Assembly (NCBI GenBank): GCA_024401305.1
Contig: JAKSLI010000020.1
Span: 1-50,047 of the forward strand
Length of the DNA stretch: 50,047 nt
Reading direction: 5' to 3'
From: Bacteroidaceae bacterium
GTDB taxonomy: Bacteria > Bacteroidota > Bacteroidia > Bacteroidales > Bacteroidaceae
The translations under genes and the position numbers were made by a program. This document shows positions 37,418 to 45,596 of this stretch, one piece after another (position 1 is the stretch's first letter; each line of letters opens with the position of its first letter). The notes beneath the pieces were generated by a model. That model searched no databases, was not told where the DNA came from, and saw only the letters and a program-made list of their open reading frames with translations.

Positions 37418-37437
37418 ATTTGCCTAGTTTGGCAAAT
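37418..37437 (+). other. Short hairpin between susC- and susD-like genes
   Basis: ATTTGCC (37418-37424), a 6-nt loop and GGCAAAT (37431-37437) make a 7-bp stem 18 bp before the SusD ATG. It may tune stability or translation of the two parts of the message. Confidence 0.5.
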
Positions 37438-37455
37438 TCTAAAAATGTCTAATAT

Positions 37456-39084
37456 ATGAAACTAAATAAATTGTTCATCACAGCCGGACTCTTTGCAGCA
37501 GCATTGACAGGCTGTACAAATTTGGATGTGGACGTTGAGTCTCAGTACACAAAGGATCCAAGCCAGGGCAGCGGTGTTGACCCAATGCTCATCGTTGAGG
37601 CTAAGATGGCTGACGTCTATTATCACCTCCGTGGTTGCCTCGGCCGTCGCTACATGGAAGCTCAGTGCCTTTCATCTGACGAGTTCACAGCTCTCGCTTT
37701 CGATGGCGGTTACTACGACGACGGTACTTACGCTAACCAGGCTCTCCACAACAGCCGTCCTACAGACGCTTCTCTCGACTGGTATGGCGACGTTACTGCC
37801 GGTATCACTAAGGCAAACATCATCCTTGAGGAGCTTGGCCAGAGCGCTTCCGTAGAGATGACAGCTCCTGCTCGTGCCATCCGTGCTTACTATACCTTCA
37901 TCCTTATGGACGGCTTCGGCGACGCTCCTATCATGGACCGCGTGCTCGAGGAAGGTCAGACTTTCGACCGCAAGCCACGCAAGGAAGTTGCTGAGTGGAT
38001 TGACAAGGAACTTTCTGAGATTGCAGACCACCTCACAGAGGATGTTACCCCTAACACTTACGGCAAGCCAACAAAGTGGATGGCTAAGGCTCTTCAGGCT
38101 AAGCTTTACCTCAACTGGGCTGTCTATACTCAGGATAATGTGGAAGATTACGATGCAGCAACTTCTGCCAACCAGAAGCTCGACGACTGTATCAATGTCT
38201 GCGAGGAGATCATCGCAAGCAAGATTTTCGACCTCGGTCCTATGGAGTACCGCTTCAAGTTCGCTCCTGACAATGGTCCTCAGGTGAAGGACTTCATCTA
38301 TGCCATGCCTTACGACGCTATCGACCAGAAGGGCTTCCAGTATGCTCGTCCTCGCACGTTCAAGGACATGAAGAACCTCCTGCCTAACTACTACGGCTCA
38401 ACCGACAAGTTCACTCAGTCTTTCGGTGGCAACATGGTAGTTACTCCTGAAATGGCAGCTCGCTTCGATGCACTTGATGCTTCTGACCAGCGCCGTCTCA
38501 GCGTTCTCGGTGGCGATATCTACAACCGCGACGCAAGCACTCTCCTTCCTACTACAGAGCGTTTCATGTACAAGGATCAGCCTGTTTCTTTCACAAAGGA
38601 CATCAAGCTTGCTAAGCAGGACAACACTATCGACGTAGGCAACAGCCCAGAGAGCTACATGCAGGGCTACCACTCTATCAAGTGGTTCATCGTTCCTAAC
38701 GACTACAACAACGGCCGTGACCAGAGCAACGACCTCCCTATCTTCCGTTATGCTGACGTTCTTCTCATGAAGGCAGAGGCTATGGTTCGTGCAGGACAGA
38801 GCGGTGCTATGGACCTCGTTAACCAGGTTCGCACATACGCAAAGGCTAACCCACTCACATCAGAGCCTACACTTGAGCAGATCTACAACGAGCGTGCAGT
38901 AGAGTTCTTCGACGAGAACTGGCGCCGCAACGACATGATCCGTTTCGGTCACTACGAAGATGAGTTCTTCCCACACTACAAGAACTTCCCAGACGCAAAC
39001 TTCGACAAGCGTCACCGCATCTTCCCAATCACACAGGGCATGCTCGACCTCAACCCAGGTTGGGAGCAGAACCCAGGTTACTAA
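37456..39084 (+). CDS. SusD/RagB-family glycan-binding lipoprotein
   Basis: Surface lipoprotein of 542 residues that caps the SusC barrel and captures oligosaccharides. Signal peptide MKLNKLFITAGLFAAALTGC ends in a lipobox with Cys20. The TPR-rich fold is indicated by RAIRAYYTFILMDGFGDAPIMD near 140-160 and WMAKALQAKLYLNWAVY near 208-224. The C-terminus has the RagB/SusD block PIFRYADVLLMKAEAMVRAG and YNERAVEFFDENWRRNDMIRFG. Pairing with the upstream SusC-OmpA protein is expected. No surface glycan-binding protein, hybrid two-component system or sigma/anti-sigma pair is seen around the locus. Confidence 0.96.
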   Translation: MKLNKLFITAGLFAAALTGCTNLDVDVESQYTKDPSQGSGVDPMLIVEAKMADVYYHLRGCLGRRYMEAQCLSSDEFTALAFDGGYYDDGTYANQALHNSRPTDASLDWYGDVTAGITKANIILEELGQSASVEMTAPARAIRAYYTFILMDGFGDAPIMDRVLEEGQTFDRKPRKEVAEWIDKELSEIADHLTEDVTPNTYGKPTKWMAKALQAKLYLNWAVYTQDNVEDYDAATSANQKLDDCINVCEEIIASKIFDLGPMEYRFKFAPDNGPQVKDFIYAMPYDAIDQKGFQYARPRTFKDMKNLLPNYYGSTDKFTQSFGGNMVVTPEMAARFDALDASDQRRLSVLGGDIYNRDASTLLPTTERFMYKDQPVSFTKDIKLAKQDNTIDVGNSPESYMQGYHSIKWFIVPNDYNNGRDQSNDLPIFRYADVLLMKAEAMVRAGQSGAMDLVNQVRTYAKANPLTSEPTLEQIYNERAVEFFDENWRRNDMIRFGHYEDEFFPHYKNFPDANFDKRHRIFPITQGMLDLNPGWEQNPGY

Positions 39085-39144
39085 TCTCTAGTAACACATA
39101 AATAAACCCAAATGGTTCATTAGGCCATGGATGGGATTTTAGAT

Positions 39145-39320
39145 TATCTTTGTGTCAGCGTTTGTAGCACATTGAATGAGCATAGGGGCTCCTATGTGAA
39201 TGAAATGAGCTGCAAAGGATGCCGAAGAGAAGCAAAATGACGCCAATGTGGCTAATGGACTATTTGGGATAAACAAAATCGTGGAGAAGCCATCGAGCTT
39301 TTCCACGATTTATTTTTTAT
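39145..39320 (+). ncRNA. Possible small RNA or structured 3' UTR after susD-like gene
   Basis: A TATCTTTG box at 39145-39152 matches the -7 consensus, although no clear TTTG lies 19-21 bp upstream. Transcription from about 39159 would run to the strong terminator at 39276-39320, giving about 160 nt with no ORF. A small hairpin, CATAGG/CCTATG, sits inside it. It could equally be the 3' end of the susD message. Evidence is limited to these two signals. Confidence 0.35.
39276..39320. terminator. Strong bidirectional terminator between convergent operons
   Basis: AAATCGTGGAGAAGC (39276-39290), loop CATCGA, and a matching right arm (39297-39311) form a 15-bp stem with one G-U pair on the plus strand, followed by ATTTTTTATT. 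On the minus strand the stem is followed by TTTGTTTA. It would stop both the SusD transcript and the converging glycosyltransferase transcript. Confidence 0.9.
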
Positions 39321-39353
39321 TGGAATGAAAGATATTCAGCGTAACACACACCA

Positions 39354-40565
39354 TTACTCAATCAAAGTAAAACATTCCTGATGAGTTATGATTAGATTGC
39401 GGTCTGGGTTGTATGTTCCAAGATACACATTCTCTTGCGGACTGCTAGAGAATTTCTCGAGAACCTGCGTGAAAGAGAATACAGAGAGATCGTAAACGAT
39501 GAAAGTGCTGTTCTTCTTGTCGCTAAACTTATGGTGGTTAATCTGCTGGATGAGATTGTCAGCATGCTGCGGACAGAGCGTAATGAACTCAGCTTCAAGG
39601 GCATTGTCGCTTGCCAAGGCGTTGCAAGCCTCAAGGTTCGACTTGTTTATCACAAACACATATCTCTGCGTTGCCCTTCGCTTGTTCGAACCGAAGCCGA
39701 GCATCTTCTTAGCCTTCTCATTGAGTGTTGAGCCGAGCGCGAGTGTTGCCTTTATGTAAATGGCAAGCTGGATAGGCAGTTTCAGGAAGAAGCTCATGTT
39801 GCTGAAGTGCTTGCTGATGAAGATGAGCATGGCCTGATAGAACACATGAACATAGCGGAAGCTGGACTTCGTAGTGCTCTCACCCTTGTAGTGCAGGATG
39901 TTTGTCGGGAGGAAATAGTTCTTGTAACCTTCCTGCATGATGCAATACGAAAGGTCGATATCTTCGCCATACATGAAATAATCCTCGTCGAGCATGCCAG
40001 CCTTCACGATTGCCTCCTTGCGTCCGAAGAAGAACGCACCGCTGATAACCTCTATCTCGTTTTCCTCCTCCCATGAGAGATAACTCATGTAATACTTGGC
40101 AAACCTACGGTGGTTAGGGAAACGCGTAGTAAGACCTGTCATCTTATAGAAGGAAGTCATTGGCGTAGGCAAGCCGCGACGACTTTCCATGGCACGAGTA
40201 CCATCAGGATGACGCTGACATACGCCGAGAGCACCGCAGTCATCATGTCTTTGCATGAAGTCAACACACTTTCGAAGCGTGTCTTGCTCAATTATCGTGT
40301 CAGGGTTAAGCAGCAGAATATAATCGCCAGTAGAACGCTTTATGCCAATGTTGTTGGCACGAGAGAAACCCAGATTATGGCTGCTTGCCATTATTCTAAC
40401 ATTAGGATACTGCTTGCGAAGGTAGGATACAGAGCCATCAGACGAGTGGTTATCGACAATTATTATCTCGACATCCATTCCGTCTGAAGCCTTCATCACG
40501 CTGTCAACACATTGCGAGATGTAGTACTTTACATTGTAGTTTACTATGATTACACTTACCTTCAT
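39354..40565 (-). CDS. Family 2 glycosyltransferase with C-terminal extension
   Basis: GT-A-fold glycosyltransferase of 403 residues, likely building a surface polysaccharide or lipopolysaccharide. It opens MKVSVIIVNYNVKYY and has IIIVDNHSSDGS, the nucleotide-binding LLLNPDTI (the DxD-equivalent is Asn-Pro-Asp), and GMLDEDYFMYGEDIDLSYCI, as in rhamnosyltransferase-like GT2 enzymes. An amphipathic, weakly hydrophobic stretch lies at about 245-285. The last 100 residues (ATQRYVFVINKSNLEAC onward) form an extra domain I do not recognise. It ends the recR operon, 5 bp after the small membrane protein gene. Confidence 0.9.
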   Translation of the reverse strand: MKVSVIIVNYNVKYYISQCVDSVMKASDGMDVEIIIVDNHSSDGSVSYLRKQYPNVRIMASSHNLGFSRANNIGIKRSTGDYILLLNPDTIIEQDTLRKCVDFMQRHDDCGALGVCQRHPDGTRAMESRRGLPTPMTSFYKMTGLTTRFPNHRRFAKYYMSYLSWEEENEIEVISGAFFFGRKEAIVKAGMLDEDYFMYGEDIDLSYCIMQEGYKNYFLPTNILHYKGESTTKSSFRYVHVFYQAMLIFISKHFSNMSFFLKLPIQLAIYIKATLALGSTLNEKAKKMLGFGSNKRRATQRYVFVINKSNLEACNALASDNALEAEFITLCPQHADNLIQQINHHKFSDKKNSTFIVYDLSVFSFTQVLEKFSSSPQENVYLGTYNPDRNLIITHQECFTLIE

Positions 40566-40570
40566 AAACT

Positions 40571-40789
40571 CTATTTCTTCTTTCTGATGAGGAGCAATGA
40601 CACAGCGCCTATGATGGCAAGATAACCGAACGAAGGCTGCTTGTCAAACACCAGATACAGCACGATGTTTGCGATGAGCGGTACGATGATTGCCGCCAAT
40701 GTAAACATGCGCTTTTTGCTCTTCAATGCAAACGGAATGAGAACTACCGTAAGCAGGATCATTATGTTGGAGATGATGTATTCTGTCAT
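40571..40789 (-). CDS. Small membrane protein of the recR operon
   Basis: Protein of 72 residues with three hydrophobic segments (about 4-20, 29-47 and 53-66) and a basic tail, LLIRKKK. Its ATG overlaps the recR stop by one base (TAATG), a sign of translational coupling. The glycosyltransferase gene follows after 5 bp. I do not recognise a family. The tight packing on both sides supports that it is a real gene, perhaps a membrane partner of the glycosyltransferase. Confidence 0.75.
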   Translation of the reverse strand: MTEYIISNIMILLTVVLIPFALKSKKRMFTLAAIIVPLIANIVLYLVFDKQPSFGYLAIIGAVSLLLIRKKK

Positions 40790-41394
40790 TAATTTATTAC
40801 TTTTCGGTCAATGATTGCGCGTCCTAGTGTAACCTCGTCAGCATATTCAAGTTCGCTGCCAGCCTGAATGCCTCGTGCTATGGCAGAAATGCGAACGTCA
40901 GTGTTGGCTAGTTTGCGGGTGATGTAGAAATTTGTTGTGTCGCCTTCCAAGGTTGATGAGAGCGCGAGGATCACCTCCTGCACATCACTTTCACCAGAAA
41001 CCCTTTCCACGAGACTTTCTATCTCCAAGTCGCTAGGGCCAATACCTTCCATCGGTGAGATGACACCGCCAAGTACATGATATACGCCGTTGAACTGCTG
41101 GGTATGCTCTATGGCCATCACATCCTGGATGTTCTCAACCACGCAGATTGTTGTGTGGTCACGGCGAGTGTCAGCACATATCGGGCACACATCCGTGTCA
41201 CTGATGTTATGGCAATGCTTGCAGTAGATTATGTCACGCTTGGCACGCAGCAGAGCACTGGCGAAATCCTCCACCTCCTCATCATCCCTGCGCAGCATGT
41301 TAAGCACAAGGCGGGTAGCCGTCTTGCGTCCGATGCCAGGCAAAGAAGCAAACTGCTTCACGGCACTTTCGAGGAGTTCTGAAGAATATTCCAT
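40789..41394 (-). CDS. recR: Recombination mediator protein RecR
   Basis: Works with RecO (and RecF) to load RecA onto gapped single-stranded DNA. The 201 residues match the family length and order. They begin with a helix-hairpin-helix start ([20 protein letters not shown]), then a C4 zinc finger ([16 protein letters not shown], about 58-73). The Toprim domain follows ([14 protein letters not shown], then GPSDLEI), and the Walker-like C-terminal GDTTNFYI with [26 protein letters not shown]. It is first in its operon. Three tandem promoter-bearing repeats lie immediately upstream. Confidence 0.97.
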   Translation of the reverse strand: MEYSSELLESAVKQFASLPGIGRKTATRLVLNMLRRDDEEVEDFASALLRAKRDIIYCKHCHNISDTDVCPICADTRRDHTTICVVENIQDVMAIEHTQQFNGVYHVLGGVISPMEGIGPSDLEIESLVERVSGESDVQEVILALSSTLEGDTTNFYITRKLANTDVRISAIARGIQAGSELEYADEVTLGRAIIDRKVIN

Positions 41395-41415
41395 GTTCTA
41401 CACTAAAAAACCGTG

Positions 41416-41446
41416 CAAAATTACGAATAAGTGAGAGAAATACAAA
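41416..41446 (-). promoter_or_regulatory. recR-proximal promoter (P1)
   Basis: Minus strand: TTTG (41443-41446), exactly 19 bp, then TAATTTTG (41416-41423). Transcription would start near 41409, giving a leader of about 15 nt to the recR ATG. The -33 element lies inside the left arm of the palindrome at 41437-41474. Confidence 0.75.
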
Positions 41447-41499
41447 AGAAAAAGTGCTTTTTCTTTTGTATTTCCGAACGAAAGTAATTTAGACAAAGT

Positions 41500-41530
41500 C
41501 AAATTTACGAATAAGTGAGAGAAATACAAA
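41500..41530 (-). promoter_or_regulatory. Second recR-facing promoter in the repeat array (P2)
   Basis: Minus strand: TTTG (41527-41530), 19 bp, TAAATTTG (41500-41507). It is identical in layout to P1, because it sits at the same place in the next repeat unit. Confidence 0.65.
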
Positions 41531-41583
41531 AGAAAAAGTGCTTTTTCTTTTGTATTTCCGAACGAAAGTAATTTAGACAAAGT

Positions 41584-41614
41584 CAAATTTACGAATAAGT
41601 GAGAGAAATACAAA
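41584..41614 (-). promoter_or_regulatory. Third recR-facing promoter in the repeat array (P3)
   Basis: Minus strand: TTTG (41611-41614), 19 bp, TAAATTTG (41584-41591). Transcripts from here would read through two of the hairpins before reaching recR. Confidence 0.65.
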
Positions 41615-41674
41615 AGAAAAAGTGCTTTTTCTTTTGTATTTCCAAACGAAAGTAATTTAGACAAAAGTCAAATT

Positions 41675-41851
41675 ACAAATGATAGTAACTTAGACGAAGT
41701 CAAAATAAATAATAAGCAACAATTCCTACCTACCCACGGATTTGACAAAAGTCAACAATATCACATATTTAGGCATAAATAAGAAGTTCGCGTATGAATC
41801 CTCAAAAATGCGGAGTATAATATCAGTGAACATTCAAAAACACTCGAATAT
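41675..41851. other. Intergenic remainder upstream of the NADAR gene
   Basis: No gene. It contains decayed copies of the array motif (GACGAAGTC at 41693, GACAAAAGTC at 41744) and an AT-rich stretch. I find no consensus promoter for the rightward NADAR gene, so its promoter is undefined. Confidence 0.5.
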
Positions 41852-42496
41852 ATGAATTACATTGCATCTAACCAAAGCACAAGTCACTCAGTAGCTAACC
41901 TCTCTCATCAAGAAGCTCTCGACCCTCAGTCGCTCAACCTCCTAACCTATTCAGGTCCGAAAGACACTTGCCAAGGCATCGCTTCGGGTCGTCTCGGCAA
42001 CATGGCTGGCGGTTTCCATTTCAACCTCTTCGGAGTGAAGTGGTACGGCACTGAGCACCTCTACCTCTGTGGCGAGTGGAGCCAGGAAGGAGAACGCTCC
42101 GAAGAGATTCAGCAGTACATCCGCAAGATGCCTTCAGGAGTCTATGCAAAGCGCTGTTCGAAGGCTAAGTACAAGTCAGAGATACGTGCTGACTTCACCG
42201 ACTTCCGCTACGATTGGATGCTGTGGTGCGTTTGGCAGAAGTGCTTGTTAAACAGCGACTTCGCATCACTTCTCCGAAGCATTCCCGAAGATTCCGTCAT
42301 CGTTGAAGTGGTCAAGAACGATCCCGTTTGGGCTGCTTATCCAGATGCAGAAGGCATCATCCGTGGCGGCAACGCAATGGGCAAGATACTCTCCATCTGC
42401 CGCCATTGCCTCATCACTGCCACAGAGCCAAGCATCAACCGCCAACTCCTTAACGAAGTTGGAATTTACATCCTCGGCAACAGAATTGAGTTTTAA
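41852..42496 (+). CDS. NADAR-domain protein (YbiA-like)
   Basis: Protein of 214 residues resembling the NADAR/YbiA superfamily, N-glycosidases that act on riboflavin intermediates or, in some phage-defence and toxin-antitoxin settings, remove ADP-ribose from guanine in DNA. Matching features are FNLFGVKWYGTEHLYL (conserved Glu-His at 68-69), a helical middle with KYKSEIRADFTDFRYDWMLWCVWQKCLLNSDFASLL, and VIVEVVKNDPVWAAYPDAEGIIRGGNAMGKILSICR, where D-x-VW and GxNxxG are typical. The first 35 residues are not part of the domain. No DarT-type toxin lies beside it. A 94-residue unknown and an AddAB-like pair follow on the same strand. Confidence 0.75.
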   Translation: MNYIASNQSTSHSVANLSHQEALDPQSLNLLTYSGPKDTCQGIASGRLGNMAGGFHFNLFGVKWYGTEHLYLCGEWSQEGERSEEIQQYIRKMPSGVYAKRCSKAKYKSEIRADFTDFRYDWMLWCVWQKCLLNSDFASLLRSIPEDSVIVEVVKNDPVWAAYPDAEGIIRGGNAMGKILSICRHCLITATEPSINRQLLNEVGIYILGNRIEF

Positions 42497-42534
42497 CATG
42501 ACAACTTGTATATCATTCTAGTTTTAACATGACA
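42489..42534 (+). repeat. Duplicated start region between the NADAR gene and the small gene
   Basis: AGTTTTAACATGACA occurs at 42489-42503 and again at 42520-42534. The first copy holds the NADAR stop and an ATG leading to a 7-codon mini-ORF; the second holds the ATG of the 94-residue gene. This looks like a 31-bp tandem duplication. Confidence 0.8.
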
Positions 42535-42813
42535 TATCGCAAAGCATTGATAAGGGCGGGCAGAGAGAACCGCCATAACATCGAGACGGCAGGAAAGAGC
42601 ATCTTCATCCTGGAACGCATCTATATCGACAACATCATTCATCGCCACATATCCTCCGTCATCGCCGTTTCCGAGAAGCGTGAGAACCTTGTGGATTTCT
42701 TCCACGCTCACTACTTCCCGGACATAGAGTTCAATGAAAGCGGACATACCAAAACCATGGACACAGGCATGGGTGAAGGATGTTTTCAGATTAAAGAGGT
42801 AGCATTCGTTTAG
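42529..42813 (+). CDS. Uncharacterised 94-residue protein
   Basis: I do not recognise this protein. It starts MTYRKALIRAGRENRHNI, is basic at the N-terminus, has a possible helix-strand core (KSIFILERIYIDNIIHRHISSVIAV), and ends GEGCFQIKEVAFV. No signal peptide or membrane segment is visible. It starts 33 bp after the NADAR stop and lies on the same strand as the nuclease-helicase genes 116 bp downstream. An opposite-strand frame covers the same bases, but gene order favours this one. A 7-bp inverted repeat, CGTTATT/AATAACG, sits in the gap at 42861-42876. Confidence 0.55.
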   Translation: MTYRKALIRAGRENRHNIETAGKSIFILERIYIDNIIHRHISSVIAVSEKRENLVDFFHAHYFPDIEFNESGHTKTMDTGMGEGCFQIKEVAFV

Positions 42814-42929
42814 CCAACAACACTTTTTGAATGAAATCGACAATAAAAGCCAAAAAGTCTCGTTATTAAAATAACGATAACAAGCATCGTTCCGGAAAAC
42901 AGCAAAGTCATATCTATACTCACACGAAT

Positions 42930-45596
42930 ATGAATATACATCTAAGTCTTCATTTTTCGCCCAATGCCTACATAGATCTCCCGAAGAGAGGTGGTATCAT
43001 GTATGATGAGTGCATTGCCAATATCGACGAGTTGGTGAAGCTGCTGAATCTTCACCTTGGAATACACACCGAGCAGATTGACCAGGCTAGTCGTCAGGCT
43101 GCATACCACAAGGCCTTCAGCGAGGTAGCCGACAAGAAATCCCTCGCCATGTCGTGGAATTGCAACAGCCTGGGCGTCAGCAACGAATGCCTCAAGTGGC
43201 GTGATGCATTGGTAGCCTGCGGTTGGAATGCCGATATGCCGCAGCCAAGCCTTCGACTTCAGGTTCTTGCCGAAGCAGAGAAGCGCTTTGATTCACCTTG
43301 TTCAGCCGATTATCTCATCGCACTCCTTTCTATCCTGAAGGAGAAGAATCCATTGCCAGCCGATAGCACAATCTATCTTGCGGCATCATCACTCAAAGCA
43401 TTGCCACCAGTCGTTGCAGAGCTTCTTGACAGCCTTAAGAAGAAAGGCACCAATCTCGTTTTCGAAGAGCAGAAAGCCATCGCACCTGCTGATAGCAATC
43501 TTGCCAAGGTGCAGCGACTCCTCCTTAATGCGGAAGCCAACAGTCTCAACACCGATGACGACAGTCTTGAGATATGGAAGTTCCCGACTGCGCTCGATGC
43601 CTACCGCTACATCGCTTCATGCCAGGACAAAGCAACGCTCTATATATGCAACGACGCAAAGACACTTGACAATGTCCAGCGCATGATGGGACAGGCAACA
43701 TCCGGTTCGAAGATGACCAACTCCCACCCACAGATCGCACAGCTCTTCAAGCTTGGCGTCACACTCTTCGAGCATCCTTTCAACATCCGCAACCTCGTCT
43801 CATGGCTCATGATGCCAAACCATCCTATCCCATACGAGTTGCGCCATGCCCTTGCGCAGGTTGTCGTCAACAATGGCGGCATACATAACGAGGATTTCAA
43901 TAAGGCGATCAGCGATTACAAGGATAAGATTGCGGAAGAAGACGGCCAGCGTCAGGACGATAAGGTCGATGACATTATCAGCACATTCATACCGACACCA
44001 AAGCATGAGTCAGTCGATAAAGCCACATTCTGCAATTTCCTGATACACCTCCGCGATTGGTGCAATATGATGACGATGATGACCGATCTCTCTGACATCA
44101 AACTCGCTCAGTTTGCCAAGGTTAGCGGACTCTGCAACGCCTTGCTTTCCGTTGTCAATGCTATAGAAAAAGACAACATCCCATACCGCGAGATAGAGAG
44201 CATGGCAAGTTCTCTCTACGAGGCAACCGACTTCGCTCTCTACGATGCACAGGCTGGTTCGCGTTGGGTAACGAATGTACATGACATAGTGGATCCTGCT
44301 GACTTCATCCTATGGACCGATTGCTACAACTACACCCCTGCCACGGTGCCAACGGAATTCCTCAATGCCACTGAGCGCAAAGCCCTCCAGGAGTCTGGCT
44401 GCCGTTTCTGGGACGACAACCTCTTCAACATCACTGCCATGCACGATGCAATGCGACCTGTGCTCATGGCAACCGATAAGCTTGTTCTTGTTACAACAGA
44501 CCAGAACAAGAGCGAAACAACGGCTAAGCATCCGCTCATCATCCGTCTTGAGGAAACCTATGGAAAGGCGTTGAATGACATCATCCATCATCCAGTCAAT
44601 AGCGCAGCGGAATCGCAAGAGATAACCCCAGTGAACACCAGTCACAACGGCACACAGCTCACTTTCTCAAATACCGGCCTCGTTCACATGCCAGACCATG
44701 AAAGCTACTCGGCATTGGAGAATCTTACGCAGCATCCGCTCGACTATTTCATGGAGAAGATATTGCGTTTCTACGATCGCGCCTCATACCAGTTGGACGA
44801 AATCGAGACCGTAAAGGGTAATGTGGCACACCGTGTCATCGAACTGCTTTTCACAGACAAGTCTTCCGTAGAAAAATCACAGCTCGACGAATGTTACGAC
44901 ACCCTCTTCCATCTAGCCATCCAGGAAGGAGGTGCACTACTCCTGCTCAAGGAAAACCTCATAGAGTTGGGAATCTATCGCGAACAACTGAAGGATAGTC
45001 TCGACACTTTGCTCACCATCATCAGCGAGAACGACCTTGAGGTTGTTGGCACGGAGCAAGAGGAGTGGCAGGACATCGGTTTGCTCGCCGATCGGGAAAT
45101 ACCTATCCGCGGTTTCATCGATATGCTTCTCAAGACAAGGAGCGGCAAATATATAGTGTTCGACTTCAAGTGGACAAGCAACAAGACCAAGCATAAGCGT
45201 CTGCTCGAGGAGAACGCTTCCATCCAGTTGGCACTCTACGATCGCATCATTTCGTCTGCCCCTGGCAAGGAAGTCGTGGCTACGGCATATTACACCATGC
45301 CAGCCCACAAGCTCTACACCACAAGCACTTATCTCAAGGATATGCCTAATGTGGAGCATATCACGCCAAAGAACAACGACGACCTTATCGCAAAACTCAT
45401 CAAATCCTATCGCTATCGTCGCGACGAACTTCTCAGCGGCACGATTTCCACTGAGGAAGGCTATGAAGCCACTGATGACCTTGCATACATTGCAAAAACC
45501 GAAGCCGAGAATCTCATTCCTCTCAAGGTGTTTGATGGATATGTTCCTTTCAATCTATACTCCAACTTCAACTGTTTCAAAGGCACACTACAATGA
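42930..45596 (+). CDS. AddB-like PD-(D/E)xK nuclease subunit
   Basis: Protein of 888 residues resembling the nuclease subunit of AddAB-type helicase-nucleases that process DNA ends. The C-terminal nuclease domain looks intact: GNVAHRVIELL (His634, Glu638), IPIRGFIDMLL (Asp731), YIVFDFKWTS (Asp745, Lys747) and the QxxxY-type motif at Gln766. The N-terminal and middle parts have the inactive-helicase-like pattern, but there is no Walker A motif at the start. The cysteines of the AddB iron-sulfur cluster are not evident near the C-terminus, and the protein is shorter than classical AddB. Its stop overlaps the next gene's start (ATGA), so the subunits are made together. It may be the cell's own AddB or an accessory version. 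Confidence 0.82.
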   Translation: MNIHLSLHFSPNAYIDLPKRGGIMYDECIANIDELVKLLNLHLGIHTEQIDQASRQAAYHKAFSEVADKKSLAMSWNCNSLGVSNECLKWRDALVACGWNADMPQPSLRLQVLAEAEKRFDSPCSADYLIALLSILKEKNPLPADSTIYLAASSLKALPPVVAELLDSLKKKGTNLVFEEQKAIAPADSNLAKVQRLLLNAEANSLNTDDDSLEIWKFPTALDAYRYIASCQDKATLYICNDAKTLDNVQRMMGQATSGSKMTNSHPQIAQLFKLGVTLFEHPFNIRNLVSWLMMPNHPIPYELRHALAQVVVNNGGIHNEDFNKAISDYKDKIAEEDGQRQDDKVDDIISTFIPTPKHESVDKATFCNFLIHLRDWCNMMTMMTDLSDIKLAQFAKVSGLCNALLSVVNAIEKDNIPYREIESMASSLYEATDFALYDAQAGSRWVTNVHDIVDPADFILWTDCYNYTPATVPTEFLNATERKALQESGCRFWDDNLFNITAMHDAMRPVLMATDKLVLVTTDQNKSETTAKHPLIIRLEETYGKALNDIIHHPVNSAAESQEITPVNTSHNGTQLTFSNTGLVHMPDHESYSALENLTQHPLDYFMEKILRFYDRASYQLDEIETVKGNVAHRVIELLFTDKSSVEKSQLDECYDTLFHLAIQEGGALLLLKENLIELGIYREQLKDSLDTLLTIISENDLEVVGTEQEEWQDIGLLADREIPIRGFIDMLLKTRSGKYIVFDFKWTSNKTKHKRLLEENASIQLALYDRIISSAPGKEVVATAYYTMPAHKLYTTSTYLKDMPNVEHITPKNNDDLIAKLIKSYRYRRDELLSGTISTEEGYEATDDLAYIAKTEAENLIPLKVFDGYVPFNLYSNFNCFKGTLQ

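Larger units (their letters stand above)
41423..41674 (-). repeat. Three tandem 84-bp repeats with internal hairpins, upstream of recR
   Basis: Near-identical 84-bp units start at 41423, 41507 and 41591. Each holds a perfect inverted repeat with 18-bp arms (GAAATACAAAAGAAAAAG and its complement) around a 2-nt loop; the first spans 41437-41474. Each also has AAGTAATTTAGACAAAGTC, whose GAC-AAA-GTC core is itself palindromic; degenerate copies of that core continue at 41660, 41693 and 41744. Because 84 is a multiple of three, the array happens to be open in one frame, but that frame is low-complexity and not a credible gene. Confidence 0.95.

Noticed and set aside
41398-41664. Open frame of 88 residues made of three 28-residue repeats upstream of recR
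   Set aside because: It exists only because the 84-bp DNA repeat is a multiple of three; composition is that of the palindromes and it overlaps the recR promoters.
41423-41674. Possible CRISPR array
   Set aside because: Units are near-identical along their whole length with no variable spacers, and no cas genes are present.
41852-42813. DarT-NADAR toxin-antitoxin pair
   Set aside because: The small neighbour shows no DarT ADP-ribosyltransferase motifs and is far too short, so a toxin-antitoxin call is not supported.
42493-42843. Minus-strand frame opposite the 94-residue gene
   Set aside because: It conflicts with the rightward gene order and duplicates no known domain; the plus-strand frame is the better choice, although both are weak.
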